Under the pieces are notes generated by a model that saw nothing but the letters and a program-made list of their open reading frames with translations, was not told where the DNA came from and ran no database searches. Both the position numbers and the translations under genes were made by a program. Below, one piece after another: positions 46,001-57,483 of a stretch of DNA of 64,000 bases (position 1 is the first letter of the stretch; every line of letters starts with the position of its first letter). Origin of the DNA: Anthopleura xanthogrammica (Eukaryota; Cnidaria; Anthozoa; Actiniaria; Actiniidae); the NCBI GenBank assembly GCA_964019055.1, contig OZ025209.1, forward strand, positions 10,661,981 through 10,725,980, in the 5' to 3' direction.

Positions 46001-48960
46001 AGGGAGATTGGCAGGCTTTTTTCTACCACGATAAGCTAACTATTTTATCCAAATCTTTTTTCCATAGCCTAAGGTCAGTGATTGACAAGCCTCCAATTGG
46101 TGGAAAAGAGCTGCTTCCTCTCCCCACCCATGCCTTGTCTGGCTTTAGGCTTAACCCTGGACCAGTAAGTAGAGATTTTGAGTTATTAATAGTTTGAGTG
46201 TAATAGTCTATCATTCTGTATTGTACCTTAGATTTGGCAAGAGCCCATTTCAGTAGTACCTTCCATATGGAATGTGCAGTATAAAGCATTTAAGCAGCAT
46301 CATTAATCATCATCATCATCATCATCATCATGTACATACATAACCATCACTATCCTTATTATCATGTTGCCCCATCTTTATCATAACCACCACCATCAAG
46401 CCATCTATATTATCTTCACCAATGTTATCATCATCATCATCATCATCATCATCCTCATACTCATGCTCATCATTCTCCTCATCATCATCCTCATCCTCCT
46501 CCTCCTCATCATCATCATCCTCCTCATCGTCATCCTCCTCCTCATCCTCCTCTTATCATCATCATCTTATCATCATCATGCATCATTAATCATCATGCAA
46601 CAACATGATAATGAATTCATCATTATCCTTATCATTGCTACTCAAAATCTTTCCCAAGATGTCTGATGAGAGTCATTCTCAACAAATCATATCAAGCCTT
46701 GTCCATTCACTATTACCAAGAGTTTGTATCCTTTATTTTTTTATTATTTCCTGACATCTGAGTGCTCACTTGATATATAATTATATTGGTTGAATGATTA
46801 ATTGTTTTCTTTCTTTCTTTCTTTTTCGTTAGATTCCAGAACAGTTTCGATTTGTGAACCAACAACCAGTAAAAAAGAAACATAAACACAAGAAACACAA
46901 GAGTCAGGAGACTGAGACGAAAACACCACTTGATAATAGTATAGGTAAAACATCTTACGTCTTTGATTGGTCAATTGGATCTTTAATATTGCAGCATACT
47001 GTGCCATAAAGCATGGTACTCACTAGTGCCAAAGCATAAGCACAAGGTTCAAAACGTTCCGTTCTTCTTATGCTTGTGCTTATGTCACTGAATTATCCCA
47101 TGAGGACGTACATTCTTATATAAATACTTTTTTATGGCTTTTTTTATGCATGCTAAGTGTCAACAAGTTACTGCGATTCTCAATATTCTGTGAACTCAGA
47201 CATTTCAAAGGCTTGTTGCAGAATTAGTTTTTCAATCAAAACTAATCAGTGGATACCTTTTATATTTTTGACTGGCTGCAGTGAAAAAACAAATTCCAAT
47301 GGGAAACTCGCAACTACAGAGTTTGCAGAATATTGAGAATCGCAGTAAACAGCAATATACTACTGTCAAATAAATTGTTCCTTTAGTACCTTTCTATAAT
47401 CCTCTTCTTTCATTGATAATAGTCTTTTACCCATAATTTTACGTGTCATGACTTTTGTCATGTTCAGCATGATTGTACAGTAGCAATGAAAACTGTGGTA
47501 ATCTATTCATAACACTAGTCATAATTATTATATCCTTATCAAGCCTTATAATATCATTAATTTATATTACAGTTCCCTCCAAAGCAGAAACAAGTCACGA
47601 TTCAAAGAAACACAAAAAACAGGTAAAATAGCTTGCAATGAATGTAATACATATAGAATTCATTCAAGGCATAATTTGCATTGTTGATGTGGTGCATTTT
47701 CTACTTTACTCTTGGCATTGTTGGTTTATTTTTTTTGATACCGAAACGAGGCTAAACTTCAGTAGTTGAGCCTGTAATCAAGGAGTTCACACAATATGTG
47801 GTATTTTAGGAATACGAAAAAGGTCTCTTTTATGTCTCTCCCTGAATACTCACTTTATCTTTTACAACAAAATGTCAATTAGAGCAGTTTTTGTATGACT
47901 ATGAAAAACATACAGCATAGATTGCACATTGCTGTGACCGTGTCAGTGCCATACTGTGTATCAAAACATTCGAAATTCTGTGCCATGTCTCGACTCTGTG
48001 CCATAACCGTGCCTTGTGCCATGATTTTCCACAGTGTCTCATACAAAATCTGCTCTATTACGTTTGTAATTGCCTTCTTTTCATATTTGTATTCCATGTA
48101 GTTAGTGTCAGCTGGTATGATAATTTAATTAAGGAACTGTAGCTATTGTCTGCCACATCTAATCTCTTATTATTTTACATTTATCAGAAAAAACATGAAG
48201 ATGGGGAAAGAAAGAAAAAGAAAAAAGAGAAAAAGAAAAAAAAGGTATTTTGAAAAGATTACAATGGGTAGTCTATACTGCTACAGTAAGGTCTCACCAA
48301 TGTGAGGCTTGTGGCAAGCAGCCTGCATCTGAGTCCCATCCAAGCCAGTATGTGGGTTGAGTTTGTTTAATGTGTTGTTCTCTCCTACTGTATGCTACAA
48401 GGGTGTTCTCCCGGTTCTCTGGTTTTCCTCCCTCTGACAGTAAGAAAAACATGTGTGAGAGTTTTTCAAGGCCCCACAAGCTTCTAGCTGTAAACTCTAC
48501 CTTGTGTAAATTCAAAGTTTTATTTATGATTTTATTACTGACATTCACATAATTAAGTACATGTAGTATTCTTTTCTGTTGATTAAATTGTAATACAAAT
48601 GTAGATTTGATGAAATTGTTGCGAAGTGTACTGCCCCCTTAGCCAAAGATCTGTATTAATAATCTGTAGTTAATTCAATTTCCATTGATGGAGTTAACAC
48701 ATCATTCTGTTAACTTGCACCCTCAGGCAGCTTCTAAAAAAAAGCAGTCCCTTGTCCAGTGGCACATCCCTAATTTGGTTATGTTATATGTGAGCATCCC
48801 TCCCCCCCCCCCCCCCCCCCCCCCCCCCCGGGTCTAGATTGTGGATATTTTGTAAGAACTTCAATTTATATCTCAGCTAATTGTAACCATATCTTTTGTT
48901 TTCCAGAGACATACCCCTGAGCCAGTCCCTCCGAAAGGATTACCAATGGGTGGAGTATAA
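43056..48960 (+). CDS. MED19: Mediator of RNA polymerase II transcription subunit 19
   Basis: Eight exons: 43056-43140, 43222-43353, 45564-45597, 46068-46164, 46833-46944, 47573-47622, 48188-48244 and 48907-48960. They give 206 residues, all junctions in frame, TAA stop. MED19 is a head/middle-module Mediator subunit that links transcription factors to Pol II in the nucleus. A Ser/Thr-rich N-terminus leads into the conserved core: FYLLRNDPP, NLLVHHGLEQVYQKFCSKKV, then SLRSVIDKPPI, GFRLNPGPIPEQFR. A Lys/His-rich tail follows (KKKHKHKKHK and the poly-KE exon 7), as in animal MED19. ATG 43056 is the first in-frame Met after a stop at 43020. ATTAAA at 48998 could be the poly(A) signal. Introns carry repeats, a 28-bp C run and an inverted repeat. 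Confidence 0.95.
43874..44325. mobile_element. Head-to-head pair of interspersed repeats (copies B and C)
   Basis: 43874-43990 is the reverse complement of the family at 2226-2370, and 44005-44325 is a forward copy, so the two form an inverted repeat in MED19 intron 2. Copy C is split after AACCCTGCACAAAT by about 170 bp of unrelated sequence before resuming at AAATGAATCTGTAG. No coding capacity. Confidence 0.65.
44350..44990 (+). repeat. TGT/GAT-rich low-complexity stretch
   Basis: Imperfect GCTGTTGTTGAT-like triplet runs (44380-44450, 44730-44990) within MED19 intron 2. Hydrophobic open frames there are composition artefacts. Confidence 0.6.
45119..45250 (+). repeat. Interspersed repeat shared with 54200-54300
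   Basis: GTGAGAACATGATAATCTGA, then TTGGCTAATGCTATTATCAG, TCTCTGTCTAG and GTTTAGTGTGTC recur in the same order at 54210-54295. The copies differ by point changes and one roughly 30-bp gap. Both are intronic. Confidence 0.65.
46290..46600 (+). repeat. CAT/CTC-rich microsatellite stretch
   Basis: Several runs of CAT interspersed with CTC in MED19 intron 4. The I/L-rich frame over it is an artefact. Confidence 0.85.
47168..47348. mobile_element. Inverted-repeat element in MED19 intron 5
   Basis: Ends TTACTGCGATTCTCAATATT and AATATTGAGAATCGCAGTAA, extended inward by CTG...AACTC/GAGTTTGCAG. 181 bp, no coding capacity; MITE-like. Confidence 0.75.
47735..47827 (+). repeat. Interspersed repeat, copy D
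   Basis: A diverged copy of the 2226-2370 family: GAGGCTAAAC, GCCTGTAATCAAGGAG and GGTATTTTAGGAATACG followed by AAAAAGGTCT, in the same order. Confidence 0.5.
48290..48545 (+). mobile_element. SINE-like repeat in MED19 intron 7
   Basis: Shares GAGTTTGTTTAATGTGTTGT, TCTCTCCTACTGTATG and GGTTTTCCTCCCTCTGACAG with 28865-29040 (reverse). The 5' part (GCAAGCAGCCTGCATCTGAG) is consistent with a decayed tRNA-like head. No gene. Confidence 0.5.
48802..48829 (+). repeat. 28-bp C homopolymer
   Basis: Uninterrupted run of C ending in CGGG, about 80 bp before the last MED19 exon. Comparable G runs occur at 50630-50646 and 55740-55753. The length is likely to vary or be misassembled. Confidence 0.95.
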
Positions 48961-50241
48961 AGACCCACTAGTCTATACAGTCATATAGTTCCATTGTATT
49001 AAAGAATATACAGTAATAACGCTATTATAATATTGAACAATACAGTCAAGCTTTTGTATATTTGTCTTACTAGAAGAACCAAGTGTATCAATTGTAATTA
49101 TGTCTTGAAAAGACAGAGATAATATTAAAATAGAAAAACTAATGTCAGTGACGTTTTAGGCTGTCAACAAAGTTGGGCATACCCAGCTAACAGGAGACCA
49201 TTACAAGGAGTCCTGCTTAAGTTTGCAAAGTCTTATTTACTTTAATCCTAAATAACTCATTTAATGTGGCTATGTCTGATTGGATCAGAGTTGTCTGCAG
49301 ATATCATTTTGATAACTGTGACTCTGCTGTGTTCCAAAAAGGATGGTTCTCTCAACAAAATCCAGTTGCTATATATATTCAGTTTAGAAGATCCATTTCT
49401 GTTCATACCTAGCTTCCTCTGCAGGTGTCTCTCAAGATCTTTTACTGTTTGGTGCTTGGGATTCCTGTGTGATAAAGTAGGGAGGAGGGGGCTTGGGGAA
49501 AAAATCCTTGGTCACATTCAGTCACATACCCAGAATCCACCTGCTTTGTCGTTGGTGCCAACCTGCTGACCAAAAAGCTGGAGGACCCTGGGCATGAGAA
49601 AAACTTTTTTTCAGGAGGAAAACTTGTTGGTTTAGGGAGCTCATGTGCATTGCATACCAGGTTACTAGCTAGATTCCTAGCTACAGTGTACTAGGGTTTC
49701 CCAAAGTCTCTGGCATTTCATCGAGCATGCACAGTAAGAATGACAGTGCTCTGTGGTCGAGAATGGGATCACAGTGATCTATATACCACAGGTAGTCCAC
49801 CAAAAAGGAAATGAGAAACCCCAAAGCAAAGAGAAATGCCTGCTAAGGAAGCAAGTTAGATACCAAGAACCACCCGCACACAATCAAATAATGCCCTAGA
49901 TTGAAACTTTCTTCTTTATCATACAATTCATGTATACATTTTTGTGTAAATAAACTATCTTAATAACTATCTTAGTTATCATAAAGAAAACAAGGAAGTG
50001 TACTGTGGTGAGTTATGGAAAATTGTTGACTTGTGACAACATTATGACACTGTTGGGGGCAAATATGTCTGTCTTTTCATCAATCTTTGTTATTTCTCAC
50101 ACCAATAATATCTTGGACTTAAAGCTAATACATTTCCATTGGCATGCCATCATATTTACTGGTCTATCTCTGGCCCACATGGTCCATATACCACATGAGG
50201 GCAAACGTGTCCATCTGTCTTTCCATCAATTTTAGTGTTTG
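48961..50241. other. Convergent intergenic region
   Basis: 3' flanks of MED19 (plus) and the methyltransferase-like gene (minus). Apart from ATTAAA at 48998-49003, I see no supported feature. A GCTACAGTG/CCACAGGTAG-like repeat remnant lies near 49680-49800. Confidence 0.5.
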
Positions 50242-52510
50242 TTATTTCTCCCATCCATAATATCTTGGACATAAAGGCAACACATTGACCATTGGCATAC
50301 CATCACATTCAGTAGTGTCTCTCACCCTGTTCCATACTGTCATACTATCCAGATGACCTGGCCAATTTGGCAGCTGAACTCTTAAAATACATCGGAAAGT
50401 CTCTCCCAGCTCTAACTGGAACCCCTTTGATGTTGATTGTCCCCAAGGATTTGTTGAAAAGGTCTCTCCAAACACCTCCCCAATGTGGATGATGGTGTTA
50501 CCTTTGTAAAGCTGGAGACAGTCCAGAGAAAATGTTGATCCCTCTGTTTCAAATAATAGATTAATTTCGATTCATATGTTAAATATAATAATGGAAAAGT
50601 AAGTGGGAATATTTTCAGGGCTTTTTTTTGGGGGGGGGGGGGGGGGTAGAATGAGTAAGGTGCAGAAATACACTTGCAATTAAATTGTGCCACTTGTTGC
50701 ACAATGATGTTGAGTTGCAAGTTGCAGAGCTAATGTTGCTTGTATTACTGCCCCATGTACAACAAATTTTCTTTGTTTCAGAGCATGGGAAGAGCTACTA
50801 CTTAATGCAAAAAAGTTGCACTACAAAAACGTTCTTGCAAATGGGATATATGGTAATACATCATGCAACATTTACTCTGCAACTTGCAACACAACGATAT
50901 TGCCTGATAGGTTGCACAATTTTGTCGCTCAAAGTCCATGCCTTTAGTTCAACTATGTAGTGTCAAATTAAAATTTGATGTTATGTAGGGCCTACATGTA
51001 AAGACATTCATACCTTCTGCATCAGGCCAGCCCAACATCAATGCTCTGTCTGAGTACTGCGATAGAAGACTGGGACCACCTGTCTGGATAAAATTAAAAG
51101 GTCAGCCACCCAGATCAGTTGTGGAGCTACCTAACTGAAAAAAATTAATAGCATCCATTACCATGATAGGAAAATATCTCATTTGTTCATGATACACATC
51201 ATTCTTGTCAAATGCAATTACATCAGCTCCTCTTTGTTGAAGCAACATTTCCCAGTATCCAGCACCCTGAAAAATGAAACAAATAGTTCAAATAAAAAAT
51301 ATTTCATGTTGACTTCATGCATTGATGGGACATTACTATATTCACAAAAACCTTGAAATGTTATCAATTCGTAGTGAATTAAGCTAGCAAATTTATGGAA
51401 TTAAGGTGATTTTAAGTACTAGCTGGCACTACTATCAGTTCAGCCTAACCTCCCCAGCACGCAACTTTAACTACTCTAACCTACTCTCGAGCGTGGTTTA
51501 AAACTCTTTAGTAGGCTTTCTTTTCTTTTTTTATTCTTAGACTTATTTGAGATATTATCCAATTCCCAAACGTCTCCTAAAGAGAGATATTTGAGAGACA
51601 GAGAGAGCTAGAGGTGTCTTTGCATGGAGGTGGCTATAAATTCAGTTCTCTTTCTCCTTCAAATTTTATCAATACCCTGAAACAACATCTGGGTTAACCA
51701 TGCAAAGTCATGCCTCAGGGCATGGCCAATACTGAATCTCACAGATTGAATTCATAGAATTTAGCATGTTGGGTTGGAGGGATCGAGCTCACAGGGAGAT
51801 CAGAAAATCTGTATGGAGAAAATTCCTTGAATAAAGGAAGACCCAGGAATCAACCAAGACCCGCCCAGAGATGAGAGGCAAGTGCACTACCACTATACCC
51901 TTGATCCTTCCCCCTCCTTCACCCCCATTTTTGGCCAGATCAATCAGTGTCCTAAATTTAGACAAATTGTGCTGACTATTAATGACAATTATGTCACTTA
52001 CTGCTCCAGCCGATATAATGGGCAGATGCAGGCTGAGAATTTTTTCTATGGCTGATGGTGAAGGAATTGAAAAGGAGAAGAGAATCTGCAGACTCTGACA
52101 GGAGGTTCTGTCGTCAACATTCCTGAAATCATATGATAAGCAATGAAGATGGCAATTAATTAATTAACCTCATTTGGATAATTCCTGGGGGGAGTATGAA
52201 AAATATGAAGTCATTTACACTGACCCCCTCCCCTCCTAATCCTAAATCTAATTTTCTTGATATCAATTTCTATGTAAAATGTCATAATTTCAGGGTCACT
52301 ATATATATTAAAAATACTGTACCTTATCCATTTTATCAACTTTTCTCTCAACTTTTCATCAATTTTGGGATCACAAAATCTATGAATGTCTTTCGGTGCA
52401 TTATCTAATTTCCACAAATACAACTCATAATATAAAAATCTACCACAAATACTTCTTTCTTCCAAACTTTCAAACTTCAAGTTTTCTGGTATGCTCCCAT
52501 TTCCATCCAT
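50242..52510 (-). CDS. Uncharacterised protein, SAM-methyltransferase-like fold
   Basis: Five exons: 52510-52323, 52122-52002, 51266-51162, 51083-51014 and 50543-50242. They give 261 residues, all junctions GT-AG and in frame, TAA stop. The centre reads ISAGAGAGYWEMLLQQRGAD then VIAFDKND (residues about 100-126): a glycine-rich loop after a beta strand, then an acidic residue ending the second strand, as in class I SAM-dependent methyltransferase motifs I and II. LMLGWPDAEG (about 153-162) sits where motif IV is expected. The C-terminal part has IIHIGEVFGET and a Trp-rich end. From memory, similar uncharacterised proteins with GxGYW and WPP-like motifs exist in other eukaryotes. Substrate unknown. 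It starts 297 bp from the divergent SR-protein gene. An in-frame region runs upstream of the ATG, so a longer N-terminus is possible. Confidence 0.8.
50630..50646 (+). repeat. 17-bp G homopolymer
   Basis: Lies in the last intron of the methyltransferase-like gene, about 90 bp upstream (in transcript sense) of its final exon. There it reads as a C run. Confidence 0.9.
51640..51905 (-). mobile_element. tRNA-derived SINE in an intron of the methyltransferase-like gene
   Basis: On the minus strand the head reads GGGTATAGTGGTAGTGCACT, then TGCCTCTCATCTC and GTCTTGGTTGATTCCTGGG. These are recognisable box A and box B of a tRNA-like pol III promoter. The 3' end reads GGGTATTGATAAAATTTGAA, shared with 56545-56795. 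About 265 bp, same strand as the host gene. Confidence 0.65.
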
Positions 52511-52807
52511 CTGTCTATTTCTAGCTGGGATCCCTTTGGTAACAAATAACCGAGGGGAGTTCAAAACTAGTAAAAATCACGTGGGTAGAAGCGCTTTGGT
52601 TGGCTAACAAAGATCACGTGGTTTTATTCCTGGCGCTAATTGCATTTGGAGGACGCCATTTTTTCTTGTTCTCTGAAAATTTCACAGGAGAAGGGTTTTT
52701 TGTTAACTTTTTAGAAGACTTTTTACCTTTTTTCTCTGCCACAATTTACCTTTCTACCTTGAGCAAGAGCTATCCCGTACATCTGTAGCCTTTAAAGGAT
52801 TTTTAAG
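52511..52807. promoter_or_regulatory. Putative bidirectional promoter with two TCACGTGG boxes
   Basis: 297 bp between the divergent methyltransferase-like and SR-protein start codons. It contains TCACGTGG at 52577-52584 and again at 52614-52621, palindromic E-box cores spaced 37 bp apart. Between them is GGTTGGCT, a partial reverse CCAAT-like box. USF/MITF/Myc-type bHLH factors bind CACGTG. Use of these sites here is inference. Confidence 0.55.
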
Positions 52808-55800
52808 ATGAGTTGTCGAGTGTATTTAGGACGTTTGCCTTACGGTACCAAAGAAGACCATGTGAAGAAGTTCTTTCGTTCGTATGGTCGTATGCGAGAG
52901 ATAAACCTGAAAAATGGCTACGGATTTGTGGTAAATATTGGATTCTTAAATAATGATAGGATCAGCTGTTTGTTTTTGACATTCTTGGCTTTTTGATTTT
53001 GGAAAATGCTTTTAAAGCTTAATTTTCACGTCTCTTCTCTCTCCAAATATTATGGATGATTGCTACCTTGTTCATAAGATCAGGGTTTTATGAACTTTTA
53101 CCTCTGATTTTCTCGAGTAGTTTAAGACGTTAAACCTTTTCCTTTTCTAACACAAGCAAATATCTAAAAACTTAAGTTGATAATCAAAGTGGAAGTCAAA
53201 AGTTGTTTCTTTAATTTCATATCATCCAGGCTAGTTTTTTTTTTTTTGCTGATGTTGAACCATGTTTTTCTTTTGAAGGAATTTGAAGATTCAAGAGATG
53301 CAGATGATGCTGTTTATGACTGCAATGGAAAAGAATTGCTTGGAGAAAGGTAAAAGTATATTTAATGTCATTACAGTTGTTTGCATCTTATATAAGCCTG
53401 AACACCAGATGACAAAACAGGGACTTATAGTTATTGAATACAACCAATTTTCATTTACAGGATTCTGGTTGAACATTCCCGTGGTACAGCCAGAGGATAT
53501 AGCAGCACAAAGCACTCACGTGCAAGAGACAAGTAAGTTGTGTCACTAGTACACGTACTGGATACATTTATTCTACTATCATGTATGCTAGTTGCAATTC
53601 CCAAGAAATTAGTGTCACAAGATTTCTTGTAATCTTCAAGTTAAAAAGATTGCTTTCAAAGATACAGTTTGATAGACCTTATTTGTCTTGGTGCAATGTT
53701 ATCCTATTACAAACTACAGTATGTGTGATTCCCTAGAGTATCATCTCTTTGTTTAACGGTTGTGCATGAGAAGACATGAATATTGATACAACTCAAACAA
53801 AGAATCTTATTCTTAGTGAATGACACATGGTCTGAAATGGGCAAACATTGCACCAAGACATGAGATCTATTAATTGTGTGATTAATGCTGATTGAGAATT
53901 TTTCTTTTTCTTACACATTTCTTGTGTATTTTACTTTTTATCTTTTGAATTTGCAATAGCTTAAGTTAATTTTAATTTTTTGAACAAAACCAACAACATA
54001 GAAATAACATAGAAATTAATTTTGACAAAGTTTTGTCTAGAATTTACTATATTATCGTTTAAAAATCGGGATTCTTCAAAGATAGGACAGAAAATATTTC
54101 CTATATCAACTTGGGAGAAGTAGATTTTTCACAACTGCATTTTCAATAGAAATTATTTTTTGGTGATGTTTTATGTTCTGCTGTCCGCGTTTACCTAATT
54201 AATGCAAAATGGCTGTGAGAACGTGATGATCTGATTGGCTAATACTGTTATCAGTTAAGTCTCTGTCTAGTGGTCCTGGTTAGTGTGTCTGCACTGTAAA
54301 TTTAAATTCCTCTATGTACAACATAGTACTTAATCATTTATTAATTTTAGGTATGGACCTCCAACACGAACACCATGGCGCATGGTCATTGAAAATCTAT
54401 CAAGCAGAGTCTCATGGCAGGTAAATTACCCTTAAAAAACAATTGAATTACAATTGTATATGTGCATAAAACTGGGGTTGATGTGATCTTTCTCTCAATC
54501 CCTGATTATCAGAAAGATTGGTTAGTAATCTTGATTATCAAACAAGACACCATTCTACCAGATGGTTTAACATTTACAAATGTCTGTGTCAATTTTTACT
54601 TTAAAATTTCACTTTTGAAAAAGCTCCTAATTTTGTTACGATTTTGCCGTGCATTGAAATTTAAATTATTACTACATGCAATCCAAAGTACAATCACTCA
54701 ATATTTTCATACTTTTCTACAGTATTATAAGCAGTTAATCTAGATAATCTAATCTATAGTTATATAATAATACTTTTACAGTTGTGATAAAAAGGTAAAT
54801 TTTACACAGTAAAAAATACGTCTGAGGACTAGCGAAGGACTAGCATCCGAAATGTCAGTAAGTGATCTTTCTTAATTTTTTACGGTGTAAAATTTACCTT
54901 TTTATCACAACTGTTTCATTAGAAACACCGATGCAGCCCACACTAGCTTACCGCTAGTTATCATCTCTTTATAATAATACTTATATTCATTGGACTGCCT
55001 CAATCATTCTGGTTGGTATTCATTGTTTTACCCTCCAATATTTCAGCCCCAAAGATGTCTAGATGTATGAGGTCTAGACGAGTAGATGAGTAGATGCTTG
55101 ATGTGTGTCAATCAGTCAAAATGAGGGAAATCCCTTAGAAGCTTAGGGCCAGAGGCTCAGCTCTAAAGATGCACAGATGACACAGAGGGTTGACAATTGA
55201 GGCTTAAAGAATTGGCATACATTGTGATACTAAGATGACACCTTCCTACAGTATACTGTTCCCATTGTGACTGAAATGGTTAGACAACAGACCATACTGA
55301 TGTCGGCTTCTGTGAGACGTGACCACATACAATGCCTGCATATCAACTATTGTATTCATGAATGTATTCTACAAAAAATTATAAGCAATGGACTGTGCCT
55401 AAAATGAAAATAACTGTAGAGCAAAGAAATTGTTAAGTATTAAGAAATGAAGTCCTAGGATTATTTCCATTTTTCTATTAGTTCAGTTTGTTTCAAGCTT
55501 ATTTTTCTTTTAAGGTTGACTTTTTTAGTAGTTTTGTGGTAGTCTTTGTGTTTATATTAGTGTTAATGTTGATAGGACCTCAAGGATTATGCTCGGCAAG
55601 TTGGTGAAGTGGCATATGGAGATGCACACAAGCAAAGACAAGGAGAAGGGTAAGTCATTAATGCTAATATGATATTCTGTAACCTAAAGGCTCTCTAGTT
55701 CAAATGCCTTCTCAAGCAGTCACGAATCCAGGTTGATTTGGGGGGGGGGGGGGCAGATTTACCCAGAGTGCCAGTATAGCTTCCATTTTAGCTATTTTGA

Positions 55801-57483
55801 ATTCCTAAAGGTATTGGATAGCCACCCAATCCACCCCATCCTCAATTGCAGACGATGTGTCACTCCCATTAGAAATATTATTTGATTACCAGTACCACAT
55901 TAGAAGATACATTGATATGATGAAACTCACACAAATAATCAGACTTCTGACGAAGGAACAAAGTCTGAGATGTCAGTATATATAGTTCCAAACTTTTTTA
56001 CATACTTTATAAGTTTCCCTCTTATTCACTTGTTGTATTCAACACACTAATGCAGTCCAAACTAGTAACTGCTAGTCATTATCAATCTTCACAAGAGAAT
56101 GCCCCATGGTCTAAGAGGGGGAAACCCCCCCCCCTCCCCAAAGCATGATAGTCCATATGCTGCTTTCTTACGACCCATAAAGCCTCATTATTATCAGATT
56201 TGAGGGGCGCTTTGGATATTAAACACAATAGCTTTCATGTGCAGTGAAGAATTACAAGCTATTGTATTTTTGCAAAGTGCCCCTCAAAGTCAAGAATAAA
56301 GAACCAGTGAATTTTTAATTCATGAAGCAGCTTTATTTGAAACTTGGACTTTCATGTCAAACTAACTACTGGTATATATGCCTTGTATTTTCTTTCCACA
56401 GTATTATTGAATTCAAATCCAAGAGGGATCTTAAAAGAGCTATAAGGAAACTAGATGGTACAGAGCTCTGTGGAAGGCGTATCAGGATTATCGATGTAAG
56501 TAATTCATTGCAATCATTACTTAGGGAGGTGCCTTGTTGGGAATTGAGGGTGTTGTAGCCGTAGTACATTCATCTCTGACCTCTTGTCTCGGCAAGTCAC
56601 ATGAGTAGTGTTTTTTTGGGTCTCTCTTGATTCGAGGGTTTTTCTCTGGGTTGGACGATTTTCCTTCCACAATACCTAACAAATTTTCTTCCAATTCTAT
56701 CAATGAGTTAGCCATGCCCCTATTTCAATCAGCCCAGAATTGGTTTTATGGTGTTGATAAAATTTGAAGCAAGGGAGCAATCTTTCTTCAAAAGAGGGAC
56801 TGGAATTTTGATGGCTTTTTATCTTCATTCACCAGGAAAGTCCAGCTTCTCGTTCAAGATCAAGATCCGGTAGCGGTAGCCGTAGCCGATCAAGGTTAGT
56901 CAGTATCCATTTTTTTTTTGGTATCTTTACTTTATACTTGTTAATGTATTTAAAAAAAAAAAAAATGGTGTGTTTACTGGGCTACCTGAATGAGTTAAAG
57001 ATATTTTTTTTAGTTTGCTTTGTTTTGTGCATGTATTAAAAATAGTGATATGCGCAATTACATTTCAAATTTTTAATATCCAAATATTAATGATTGGTCG
57101 TGTGTTGCAGGTCCCGATCCAGATCACGTTCCAGGTCCCGCTCTCACCGCCGTCGCAATCGCTCTAGATCCCGGTCACGATCACGATCCAGATCTCGTTC
57201 CCCAAGGAGATCACGCTCTCGTTCTCATAAGAGGTCTCGATCCCGTTCTCCCAAACGATCACGATCCCGCTCGCCAAGGAAGTCCCGATCCCGCTCAAAG
57301 TCCCGTTCTCGATCTCGTTCCAAATCTCGCTCTAAATCACGGTCGCGATCGGCCTCTCCAAGAAAATCCGCATCCCGATCTCGATCGAAATCACCAGCAA
57401 AAGAGGATAAGATGGAGGCTGAGAATGGTGATAAGTCTCCAGAACGCGATGAAAATAACGAACAAGGCGGAGAACAGGAATAG
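52808..57483 (+). CDS. Serine/arginine-rich splicing factor, SRSF4/5/6 type
   Basis: Eight exons: 52808-52930, 53279-53349, 53461-53532, 54351-54420, 55576-55649, 56402-56495, 56836-56894 and 57111-57483. They give 311 residues, in frame, TAG stop. SR proteins bind exonic enhancers and promote spliceosome assembly in the nucleus. RRM1 spans residues about 4-70 ([10 protein letters not shown] as RNP2, NGYGFVEF as RNP1). A short Arg/Gly/Ser linker precedes RRM2 (about 99-168), which contains the SWQDLKD signature of two-RRM SR proteins. Residues 169-290 are an RS domain, and the last about 20 residues are acidic. This matches the SRSF4/5/6 (fly B52) group; which paralogue cannot be told. AATAAA at 58080 suggests a roughly 600-nt 3' UTR. 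Introns 3-5 are long and carry repeats. Confidence 0.94.
54200..54300 (+). repeat. Interspersed repeat shared with 45119-45250
   Basis: GTGAGAACGTGATGATCTGA, TTGGCTAATACTGTTATCAG, TCTCTGTCTAG and GGTTAGTGTGTC, in SR-protein intron 3. It is shorter than the other copy by about 30 bp. Confidence 0.6.
54778..54914. mobile_element. Fold-back element in SR-protein intron 4
   Basis: The arms begin ACAGTTGTGATAAAAAGGTA and end with the complement TACCTTTTTATCACAACTGT, extended by AATTTTACAC/GTGTAAAATT. The loop carries GACTAGCGAAGGACTAGC and CCGAAATGTCAGT. A related core (CTGACGAAGGAACAAAGTC, GAGATGTCAGT) lies near 55946-55976, so the loop motif may be a dispersed family. Confidence 0.75.
55740..55753 (+). 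repeat. 14-bp G homopolymer
   Basis: Uninterrupted G run in SR-protein intron 5. Confidence 0.9.
56545..56795 (+). mobile_element. SINE-like repeat in SR-protein intron 6
   Basis: Ends with ATGGTGTTGATAAAATTTGA, shared with the SINE at 51640-51905 (reverse). Upstream it has GTTAGCCATGCCCC and TTTCAATCAG. The head GAGGGTGTTGTAGCCGTAGT aligns loosely with the tRNA-like box A of that copy. More diverged. Confidence 0.5.

Noticed and set aside
52511..52564. N-terminal extension of the methyltransferase-like gene
   Set aside because: The frame stays open but the upstream start is TTG. ATG at 52510 was chosen, though a spliced upstream exon cannot be excluded.
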